Source of the DNA: a bacterium
Lineage (GTDB): Bacteria; Sysuimicrobiota; Sysuimicrobiia; Sysuimicrobiales; Segetimicrobiaceae
Direction: 5' to 3'
Assembly: GCA_035295165.1 (NCBI GenBank)
Contig: DATGJN010000085.1
Coordinates: 1-34,706 of the forward strand
Length of the DNA: 34,706 bases
Shown: one piece after another, positions 15,841 through 22,796 of the stretch
Layout: each line of letters opens with the position of its first letter
Numbering within the stretch: position 1 is the first letter of the stretch
Translations under genes and position numbers: made by a program
Notes under the pieces: generated by a model
The model's input: the letters and a program-made list of their open reading frames with translations, nothing else
Databases searched by the model: none
Told to the model about the DNA's origin: nothing

Positions 15841-17019
15841 ATGGCAACCGTTGAGATCGTGACCGATGCGCAGCGATGGATGGCCGTCCAAGACCAGTGG
15901 AACACGGCGGTAGAATCGGCGGGGGCCGGTATCTTTCTCGCGCACCAGTGGCTGTTTCCCTGGTGGACGCACACCCGAGACACCGACGAAGTTCAGCGAC
16001 ACCTGCGCATCTGCCTCGTGTGGGACCAGGACAGGTTACTGGGGATCGCCCCGTTCTTCCTGGAACGGCGGTTCCGGTGGAAATTCGAGGTCGAGCGGTG
16101 CCTCCGGCTCCTGGGGAATGGAGGCGACTCCAATCGGCATGACCTTGTCGCTATTCCGGGACACGAAGCTGAGGTCGGCGAACTCGTGGCGGAGGAGGTG
16201 CTGCGTCACCGCTTCGCGGACAGCGTCTACCTTTGGGACGTTCCGAAGGACTCGCCAACCGTCGGGCACTTCCTCGCCCTGATGAAAGGCCATAACGCCG
16301 CCGTGCTGGAGGATTGGAGCGAACAGCGTTTCGTGACCCTCGTGCCGCCCAGCTTCGAGGAGTTCCTCGCCGGGCTGTACAAGCAGAGACGGCGCGAGTT
16401 CCGACGAGCGGCGGAGGAATGCGACCGGCTGGGGGTGACGGTGGAGGTCGCCTCACGTCCCGGACAGGCGTTCGAGGCGGCGATGGACGCGCTGTTCGAT
16501 CTGCACATCAGGCGCTGGGACGCCGCCGGCCAGCGGAACAACGCCTTCTGCGAGGAAGGAAGCCGGGAGCGCACGCTCGCGCTTGCGCGGTCGCTGCATG
16601 AGCACGGGCAGGCCCATCTCGTGCTCCTTCGGCAGGGGGTGCAGGCCATCGCCGCCAGGCTGTCCTTCTTCGATCATCGGACCCAGACCGCGTATGGCCA
16701 GCTGTGTGCCCACGACCTGACGTGGAACCCGTTCGCGCCCGGCACGTTCCTGTTCATGACGGTCTTCCGCGACGTCGTCGATGCCGGCCTGAACCGATAC
16801 GACCATGGCTGGGGGGAGCAAGAGTACAAGAAACGATACAAGCCCATCGTTGCGGAGCCCCACTGGTGGCTCCGCGTCAAGCCGTCGGCCCGCCACGTAC
16901 GTCCGTTCGCGACGCTGCTGGACGGATTGCGGTCCACTCGACGGAAGCTTGCGCCAACGAGTCGCTCGGCTCGCGCCCCGGTGACGGTCGGGGCCGACTC
17001 AGCCGACGCCGACGCATAA
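15841..17019 (+). CDS. FemAB/GNAT-type acyltransferase (BioF2-like, CelD/BcsL group)
   Basis: A 392-residue protein of the double-GNAT group found in polysaccharide loci. The N-terminal half has FLAHQWLFPWWTHT, RICLVWDQDRLLGIAPFFLERR, and CLRLLGNGGDSNRHDLV. The C-terminal half has YKQRRREFRRAAEECDRLG, AHLVLLRQGVQAIAARLSFFD, and the GTFLFMTVFRDVVDAGLNRYDHGWGEQEYKKR stretch (positions 16740-16840), the usual conserved end of this family. Relatives move aminoacyl or acyl groups from a thioester or tRNA to an amine. The donor here is unknown, but free amines made by the PIG-L and DegT enzymes are plausible targets. GGAGCTGGAG precedes the ATG. It ends 111 bases from the convergent cysteine desulfurase gene. 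Confidence 0.85.
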   Translation: MATVEIVTDAQRWMAVQDQWNTAVESAGAGIFLAHQWLFPWWTHTRDTDEVQRHLRICLVWDQDRLLGIAPFFLERRFRWKFEVERCLRLLGNGGDSNRHDLVAIPGHEAEVGELVAEEVLRHRFADSVYLWDVPKDSPTVGHFLALMKGHNAAVLEDWSEQRFVTLVPPSFEEFLAGLYKQRRREFRRAAEECDRLGVTVEVASRPGQAFEAAMDALFDLHIRRWDAAGQRNNAFCEEGSRERTLALARSLHEHGQAHLVLLRQGVQAIAARLSFFDHRTQTAYGQLCAHDLTWNPFAPGTFLFMTVFRDVVDAGLNRYDHGWGEQEYKKRYKPIVAEPHWWLRVKPSARHVRPFATLLDGLRSTRRKLAPTSRSARAPVTVGADSADADA

Positions 17020-17130
17020 TCCGGCATCTGGTGCACGTGGCCGCGCTACGAGCGTCACGCGGCGCATGGCGGCGGGCATGAGCGCGCCCCAACGCCGACC
17101 CACGTCGCCGCGGAGCGGACGGGCGTCCGG

Positions 17131-18282
17131 TTAGACCCGGGAGGGCGCTTGCTTACGCAGCTGAGCCGCGACCGCGCGGAGCGCCGCGACCGCGTAGTCC
17201 ACTTCTGCCTCGGTCGTGTTTCGCCCCAACGTCAGGCGGACGGACCCCGCGGCCAGGTCGGGGGCTAGCCCCAACGCGAGCAGCACGTGGGACGGCTCCA
17301 CGCTCCCTGCGCTGCACGCGGAGCCGGAGCTCGCCGCGACGCCCTGCAGGTCCAGCCCGATCACAAGGGACTGTCCGTCCGTCCCCTCGACGGACAGGTT
17401 GACGTTGTTGGGGAGGCGGCGCTGGGAATCGCCGTTGAGCCGCACTCCGGGTATCTCCATGAGCCCGCGGGCGAGACGATCCCGGAGTGCGCTCACACGG
17501 GCGCGCTCCTCTTCCATGAGTTCGCCCGCGAGCTGCAACGCCGCGCCGAGCCCGACAATCCCCGGAACGTTTTCCGTCCCTCCCCTCCGACCGCGCTCGT
17601 GCTCGCCGCCGTGCTGCATCCGTCGGCAGCGCGTGCCGCGCCGGATATACAGCGCCCCGATCCCCTTCGGCCCGTACCGCTTGTGTCCCGAGATCGACAG
17701 AAGGTCGACGCCCACTTCGTTCACGTTGAGCGGGAGGGTCCCGACCATCTGCGTCGCGTCCGTGTGAAACGGAATCCCCCGCTCCCGTACGATCCGTCCG
17801 ATCGCTGTCAATGGTTGTACCGTGCCGATCTCGTTGTTCGCCGCCATGATCGTCACCAAGCCGGTATCCGGCCGAAGCGCCCGCCCCACTGCGTCGGGAT
17901 CGACGATCCCCCGGGTGTCCACCGGCACGTACGTGACCGCGTATCCTCGCCCTTCCAGGACGCGACAGGACTCCAAGATCGCGGCGTGCTCGATGACGGA
18001 GGTGACGATGTGCCGGTTTCGGCCCTCAGGAGCCAACGCGACCCCGAAAACGGCCAGATTGTCCGCCTCGGTCGCCCCGCTGGTGAACACGATTTCCGCA
18101 GGTTGCGCCCCGATCAGACTGGCCACCTGGGTCCGGGCGATGTCGACGGCGGCGCGCGCCTCCTGGCCGAACCCGTGCAAACTGCTCGCGTTCCCAGGTC
18201 GCTCAGAAAAGTACGGCAGCATCGCCGCGAGCACCCTACCGTCCACCGCCGTGGTCGCCGCGTGATCCAGATAGACGCGCAT
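17131..18282 (-). CDS. Cysteine desulfurase (IscS/NifS type)
   Basis: A PLP enzyme of 383 residues that removes sulfur from L-cysteine for iron-sulfur clusters or tRNA thiolation. It begins MRVYLDHAATT and has SGATEADNLAV (68-78), H99 in SVIEHAA, AANNEIGTVQP (147-157), the Schiff-base lysine K201 in SISGHKRYGPKG, GGTENVPGIVG, and the active-site loop SSGSACSAGSVEPSHVL with C323. All catalytic residues are in place. The start at ATG 18282 follows AAGGGAG with seven-base spacing; a longer in-frame start at 18345 would add 21 residues lying partly in a leader hairpin and is not favoured. No IscU, SufU, MnmA or ThiI gene is next to it, so the sulfur acceptor is not identified. It has its own promoter. 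Confidence 0.95.
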   Translation of the reverse strand: MRVYLDHAATTAVDGRVLAAMLPYFSERPGNASSLHGFGQEARAAVDIARTQVASLIGAQPAEIVFTSGATEADNLAVFGVALAPEGRNRHIVTSVIEHAAILESCRVLEGRGYAVTYVPVDTRGIVDPDAVGRALRPDTGLVTIMAANNEIGTVQPLTAIGRIVRERGIPFHTDATQMVGTLPLNVNEVGVDLLSISGHKRYGPKGIGALYIRRGTRCRRMQHGGEHERGRRGGTENVPGIVGLGAALQLAGELMEEERARVSALRDRLARGLMEIPGVRLNGDSQRRLPNNVNLSVEGTDGQSLVIGLDLQGVAASSGSACSAGSVEPSHVLLALGLAPDLAAGSVRLTLGRNTTEAEVDYAVAALRAVAAQLRKQAPSRV

Positions 18283-18342
18283 GCCCTTCTCCCTTCGATT
18301 CCGACGCACGAGACCCCGATACCTCTCGCCAGAATGACAAGA

Positions 18343-18367
18343 CACCCCCTCGGTCGCGCAGGGGGTG
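18343..18367 (-). promoter_or_regulatory. Perfect hairpin in the cysteine desulfurase leader
   Basis: On the coding (minus) strand CACCCCCT pairs with AGGGGGTG around a nine-base loop. It sits between the predicted transcription start (about 18420) and the ATG at 18282. The sequence that follows on the minus strand, TCTTGTCATTCT, is moderately T-rich. It could be an attenuator-like terminator or an mRNA-stabilising structure. T-box and other known leader consensus motifs were not found. Confidence 0.5.
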
Positions 18368-18426
18368 CGTGTGTCCTTCTAGCGGAATGAGTCTTTCACA
18401 AGCGTGTTGCCACTGGCCGCACACGG

Positions 18427-18455
18427 ACCATACCACATACCACAAACGTCGTCAA
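18427..18455 (-). promoter_or_regulatory. Sigma-70-type promoter of the cysteine desulfurase
   Basis: Read on the minus strand, TTGACG (18455-18450) is followed by a 17-base spacer and TATGGT (18432-18427). The spacer and -10 contain the direct repeat GTGGTATGTGGTAT, two copies of a heptamer that could be a repressor or activator site. Transcription should begin near 18420, giving a leader of about 138 bases. Confidence 0.6.
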
Positions 18456-18721
18456 GCGATTGCCCTGAGGCTGTAATAGTTCGACAATCCCGACCGTGAG
18501 TCTGCCACCCTGGGACTATAACCAAGGAGACGATCATCTTGACTCATCGCACAAACGGCCACCTCGAGGCGGTCATCTTGCTCGCGCAACACGGCAGAAG
18601 GACGTCGGCGGCCACCGTTCGCTCGCAGCCAGGCCGAACGGCACCTGGAGTCGCCGCAGTCTAGCACCGTTGCATGGGAATCGCTGGCGGCCCGACGCGA
18701 TCACCTCCAACCAGCCACGGT

Positions 18722-19627
18722 CTACGCGGCGGGGTGTCCGCGATCAGCGGCGAGGGACTGATGCAAACAGCCCAACTCGTACCAAAGAGCTACCTCGTCT
18801 GCAAAGCGTTGCCCCTCATTGACTGGTCTATTCAGCAGTGCCCGCATTTCGTTTTTTGCCACCAACAGCGCGGAAGAGATCACTGCCGGCCGCCTGCGTA
18901 CGCCAAGGAGAACCACTGTTCGTCCTTGCCAATAGGCGCGCTGGCGGAAGAATCGGCGTTCCAGGCGTGATGGCGGTACACGATGCGTCGCTACGGCCCG
19001 TCCATTATAGAAGACGCCTCCGCCCGCGCGCTGAATCCGCCAGCACATCTCCGTGTCTTCTCCTGATAAGAGTAAGGAACCCCGACGGCCGAGGCGGGGG
19101 AGGAACGCTCCGACGCGCGCGATCGCAGTTCTGGCGAGCGAGAAATTGGCAGCATAGAGCTCTTCCGGGTAGCGGAGTCTCACGATCTCTTCGCCCAGAT
19201 CCAGTCCGCTCAGGTAACCAGTCAGGCGCGTTATGGATGGATCAAACCAACTGGGACGCTTTTCCGGAAGATCCAGTACGATCTTCCCGCCTACGCACCA
19301 AGCGTCAGGGAACCGTTCATACACTCGCTGTAACTCCTCAAGCCAATCCGGGGCAACGGTCGCATCATCGTCCACAAAGGCAACAATCTCGCCGCTGGAC
19401 CGCTCGATGCCAGCGTTTCTCGCGAAGCTGGAACCGAGTTGCCCCTCGAAGACGTAGCGCACCCCGTCAAGACCACGCACCGTGGCTGAGGTAGCGTCGG
19501 ACGAGTTGTTGTCAACAACGATGATCTCAAAATCGCACCGAGTGTTCTGGCGAAGCAGGCTGTTCAAGGTGGCCATGATTTGATCGGCCCGGTTATGCGT
19601 GGCAACCACGATGGAAAAGGAGAGCAT
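18722..19627 (-). CDS. GT2-type glycosyltransferase
   Basis: A 301-residue GT-A enzyme. The start at ATG 19627 follows GAGGGGGTGAG; a longer frame from 19714 adds 29 residues of no visible fold. Landmarks: FSIVVATHNRADQI, FEIIVVDNNSSDAT, LGSSFARNAGIERSSGE, the metal site AFVDDDATVAPDWLEEL (DDD at 86-88), PEELYAANFSLARTA, and SGEDTEMCWRIQRAG with the late acidic pair. It is a paralogue of the GT2 gene at 14839-15747, with the same spacing of all main motifs. It lies at the end of a leftward run behind the Dph6-like gene, 144 bases after it, and is separated from the main glycan operon by the cysteine desulfurase gene. Its GC content looks lower than that of its upstream neighbours. Confidence 0.88.
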   Translation of the reverse strand: MLSFSIVVATHNRADQIMATLNSLLRQNTRCDFEIIVVDNNSSDATSATVRGLDGVRYVFEGQLGSSFARNAGIERSSGEIVAFVDDDATVAPDWLEELQRVYERFPDAWCVGGKIVLDLPEKRPSWFDPSITRLTGYLSGLDLGEEIVRLRYPEELYAANFSLARTAIARVGAFLPRLGRRGSLLLSGEDTEMCWRIQRAGGGVFYNGRAVATHRVPPSRLERRFFRQRAYWQGRTVVLLGVRRRPAVISSALLVAKNEMRALLNRPVNEGQRFADEVALWYELGCLHQSLAADRGHPAA

Positions 19628-19771
19628 GCAGCTCACCCCCTCAAGGCCGCTTCGCCAAACGTTCCGTCTTCGGCTGTCGACTCGTCTTGAGTGTCCACCC
19701 GATACCTCGTGCATCGGAAGCGTCCGCCTCGGTATCCTCCACGCGTCTGCTCAAGCGTGTTCGACGCTCCC

Positions 19772-20440
19772 TCACGCAGGGACAAGATCGCAGAAACACC
19801 ACGCGTCTCGCCGAACGACTTCGCCGCGGACGACGGGCACCGGCCGATGAAAGCGCGGCCCGTTCCAGACGAAGGTGTGGAACTCCCCGTTCTCACCGCA
19901 CGGATCGACCGCCGCAGGCAGGTCCGCGAGTAGCGCGTGATCGAAGGCCCGGCCGGCGAACGACGGCGCGAGCACCCGCGTGTCGACGCACGTGAGGATG
20001 GCCTCAAACCCGTCGTCGATGAACCGGCGGGCCAGCGCGCGCGTGTCGCGGTGCCAGATGGGGAAGACCGGCGTCATCCCCGTCCCGGCCAACCAGCGCT
20101 CGCGGTATCCGCGCACCTCGTCCAGGAACAAGTCGCCGAAGGCGATCGTCCGAACGCCCAGCCCCCGATGCCGCGCCAGCGCTGGTTCCATGCAGGCCTC
20201 GTACGCCGCGTTCGTCGCCTGCTGCGGGATGATTGCGACCTCCAGGGGGAACCGGAGCGCGTCGGCCTGCCGGCGGACCACGTCCAGGCGCACGCCGTGC
20301 ATACTCACTCGGTCGAACCCCTCGGTGATCGTCGTCAAGAGCGCAACCACGTCCCGCGTCCCGTCCGCCAGCAGCGTATCGAGCGCCAGGCAGCTGTCCT
20401 TGCCGCCACTCCAGGAAACCAGCACACGCTCGCGCACCAT
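19772..20440 (-). CDS. Dph6-type PP-loop ATP pyrophosphatase (DUF71 family)
   Basis: A 222-residue adenine nucleotide alpha-hydrolase. The PP-loop SGGKDS sits at residues 11-16 of VLVSWSGGKDSCLAL. The conserved C-terminal motif is CGENGEFHTFVWNGP. Between them lie MHGVRLDVVRRQADAL and TIAFGDLFLDEVRGYRE, both typical of the family. In eukaryotes and archaea this fold makes the last amide of diphthamide. Bacteria lack diphthamide, so bacterial members must amidate or adenylate something else, and their substrates are mostly unknown. It is 92 bases downstream of the AsmA-like gene and probably co-transcribed with it. The frame starts at an ATG next to the first strand, so this start is likely correct. 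Confidence 0.9.
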   Translation of the reverse strand: MVRERVLVSWSGGKDSCLALDTLLADGTRDVVALLTTITEGFDRVSMHGVRLDVVRRQADALRFPLEVAIIPQQATNAAYEACMEPALARHRGLGVRTIAFGDLFLDEVRGYRERWLAGTGMTPVFPIWHRDTRALARRFIDDGFEAILTCVDTRVLAPSFAGRAFDHALLADLPAAVDPCGENGEFHTFVWNGPRFHRPVPVVRGEVVRRDAWCFCDLVPA

Positions 20441-20532
20441 CTCTGCGACCGCCCCTCATACGACCGGCGCCGTGAGCTCCAGCGGTGCCGGCGTGTCCCG
20501 ACGGCACCGGCACAGCCCGGCCTCCGCCATCG

Positions 20533-22629
20533 TCAGTGGAAGATGTTCAGGAGGTTAGGCGGCAAACCGGGCAGCTGCGGCAACTGCGGCAGTTGGGGCT
20601 GTTGGGACGGCTGGGGGGACGTCGGTTGCGCCTGGTTCCGGATCAACTCGGGCGTGCCGGCGAGCGAGAACTTGGGATCGTCAAAGGTCCCCTGCAACCT
20701 GAACGGAACACGCGCGCCCGTCGTACCTGCAGCTCCGGGAATCGCCTGCCCGAGCCCCTTCCCCGCCAGCGAGAGCGCCAGCCCCAGCGCGGATCCACTA
20801 GACCCTTGGCTGTTGAGGACGCCCGTACCCGTGTAGTCCAGTGTCCTGTCGAAGCCGAAGCTCCCATGCGCCGTGCCACTGAGCGCGTCGGCGTCCAGCC
20901 GGAGCGCATTGCTGTTCCCGCGCTCCGCGGCGATCCGGAGGTCCCCTCCTACGTACCGAAAGGACGTCGCCCCTGAGGAGGCACCGGGCTGCAGCGCCTG
21001 GGTGATTCGGGCCAGACCGCCCAGCCGCCCCCCGAGGTCCAACCCCGGAAACGATCCGTCGCGCACCGCGAAGGTCCCGTTGGCGGTCAACGCCGCCAGG
21101 GGGTCGCGCCCGAGCGCGGTCGCGAGGCCGAACGCCGCCTCCAACGCGCCGGTGATCCTCGACGGCCCCGGGGCCACGGCGCCAACCAGCGCCGCTACGT
21201 CGACGCCCCGCGCCTGCGCGGTCGCGACGACCGGCAGTTGGGGGTCGGCGTAGTTGAGCGCGGCAGCGCCCTGCACCGTCCCGCCGTAGGCCGACAGCCC
21301 ATAGGGATCCGCCCGCAGGCGGCTTCCCGTCACGCTCAGCCGGCCGCGGACTTGGGACACCGTCAGCGGAGGGACCGTGAGCCTGCCCACCTCGAAAGTA
21401 CCCCCGCCGGAGAGCGCCGCCCTCGGGTCCCGCCCCAGGGCGGTCGTCAGCCTGACGTCGGCGTCCACCAACCCCGCAACCTCCGTGCGGGATGCCAGAA
21501 CCCGCACCAGCCTCGCTAGATCCACTGCATGTGCACGCGCGGTCACGAAAGCCGGCGCCCCGGCCGCGGCATAGTCCACCGCGGCGGCCCCCTGGACGGT
21601 GCCACCGTAGGCTGAGAGCGCGTAGGAATCGACCGCGACGCGGTCCGTGTATACGCTCAGCCGACCGCGCACGTGTTCGGCCTCGAACGGGGAGAACGCC
21701 AACCGGTTTACGGTGATGTCTCCACGTGCCAGCAGGCGCCGCGGTCCCGGCGCCGCCGCAACGGTCGCGGCAGACCCGTTGCTCATCAATCGCTGCAGCC
21801 GGTTCACGTCCACGTCAGGCAACTCGAGGCTGAACATCACCGACAACGGATCGAAGGCGGCCATCGTCGCGCGCCCGGTCAGTTGAAGGGTGTCGAGCGA
21901 CGCGGCGAAGGTGCTCTGGGCCGTGCCTCCCTTGACGAGGATCTCCCCGCTCTGGAACTGCACCGGTTTCAGCAGCGCGGAGACATCGAGCCGCGCGCCT
22001 TTCAAGCCCACAACCACCTGGAGCCGGTGGGGCCAGTCCGGCGCGCTCGGATCGAGCGACGTCACCCGCGCGCTGACCCCGCTCAGCGCAAACGCCTGGA
22101 TCGCGCGGCCGCGCCGGGGGTCGATCGCCGCCGACGTGAGGGAAAGGTCCGTCACGGAGATCCGGTCGATACGGCCGAGGGAAAACAGCAATCCTGGACC
22201 CCGCCTCGTCGCGGCGCGCGGTGAGGGGGCCGGCAGGTCCAGATTGGTCCGGCCGTGTGCGCCGCTGATCAGGGCGAGCCGGATGCCGCTCAGGGAAACA
22301 CCCGTCACCTCGATCCGTCGCGACAGCAGCGCCGGAAGGGCGACTCCAAGATCGACGGACCTTACGGCAAGTGCGTCCCCTTCGGGGAAGCCCTTCGGGT
22401 TTGTCACCCTAAGATTTACCGCGTGGATGTGTAACGTGGGAAGCACATAGAGCCGGAGTCCATCGATTTGCACGTCGCGGCCGGTGGCGCCTTCGAGCAG
22501 TTGAACCACCAGTGGGCGAACTCGGTCGATCGGAACGAGAAATGGCACCGCCGCGGCGACCGCAAGCACCGCGAGACACACCACGGCACCGGCACGCGTC
22601 CATCGCGACTTATACCAAGGTCTTCCCAT
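20533..22629 (-). CDS. AsmA-family envelope protein with internal duplication
   Basis: A 698-residue protein with one N-terminal membrane helix (about residues 13-32, GAVVCLAVLAVAAAVPFLV) and a large beta-rich periplasmic domain. The AsmA N-terminal signature follows: VVQLLEGATGRDVQIDGLRL, then the ALLSRRIEVTGVSLSG region. The segment at about 320-412 is repeated at about 427-520; both copies contain LSAYGGTVQGAAA and a TALGRDP...AAL motif. The C-terminal AsmA core (VRDGSFPGLDLGGRLGGLARI, LDYTGTGVLN, VPFRLQGTFDDPKF) is near 522-655. The last 30 residues are rich in Gln, Pro and Leu, with a PQL repeat. AsmA proteins are linked to lipid transport and outer-membrane homeostasis, so a diderm envelope is implied. 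It lies 167 bases after the diguanylate cyclase gene. Confidence 0.88.
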   Translation of the reverse strand: MGRPWYKSRWTRAGAVVCLAVLAVAAAVPFLVPIDRVRPLVVQLLEGATGRDVQIDGLRLYVLPTLHIHAVNLRVTNPKGFPEGDALAVRSVDLGVALPALLSRRIEVTGVSLSGIRLALISGAHGRTNLDLPAPSPRAATRRGPGLLFSLGRIDRISVTDLSLTSAAIDPRRGRAIQAFALSGVSARVTSLDPSAPDWPHRLQVVVGLKGARLDVSALLKPVQFQSGEILVKGGTAQSTFAASLDTLQLTGRATMAAFDPLSVMFSLELPDVDVNRLQRLMSNGSAATVAAAPGPRRLLARGDITVNRLAFSPFEAEHVRGRLSVYTDRVAVDSYALSAYGGTVQGAAAVDYAAAGAPAFVTARAHAVDLARLVRVLASRTEVAGLVDADVRLTTALGRDPRAALSGGGTFEVGRLTVPPLTVSQVRGRLSVTGSRLRADPYGLSAYGGTVQGAAALNYADPQLPVVATAQARGVDVAALVGAVAPGPSRITGALEAAFGLATALGRDPLAALTANGTFAVRDGSFPGLDLGGRLGGLARITQALQPGASSGATSFRYVGGDLRIAAERGNSNALRLDADALSGTAHGSFGFDRTLDYTGTGVLNSQGSSGSALGLALSLAGKGLGQAIPGAAGTTGARVPFRLQGTFDDPKFSLAGTPELIRNQAQPTSPQPSQQPQLPQLPQLPGLPPNLLNIFH

Positions 22630-22796
22630 GGTGCCGCACCGCTCCTCCGACTGCGCCTGACGCCGTCCGCGGCCTCCACGCGCCGTGGACGCCGGTGCGC
22701 GCCGCGTTCTTCCGCCCCCGCCGGGCGCGATCCTCCGTCGCGTCGGCGGCCGCGGCCCGTCGGGTACGCGTCACCACCGCCGCCGGGCGGCGACCG

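Larger units (their letters stand above)
18283..18721. other. Leader and upstream region of the cysteine desulfurase
   Basis: These 439 bases hold the desulfurase promoter (18427-18455) and leader hairpin (18343-18367). The part from 18460 to 18721 shows no credible gene. On the plus strand an AAGGAGA (18521-18527) precedes a 40-codon frame opening at TTG 18540, with no recognisable product. On the minus strand a 71-codon frame at 18452-18667 has no motif. Both are left uncalled. Confidence 0.4.

Noticed and set aside
18283-18420. T-box or other riboswitch in the cysteine desulfurase leader
   Set aside because: The T-box core (AGGGTGG followed by ACCGCG) and other known leader motifs are absent; only a simple hairpin is supported.
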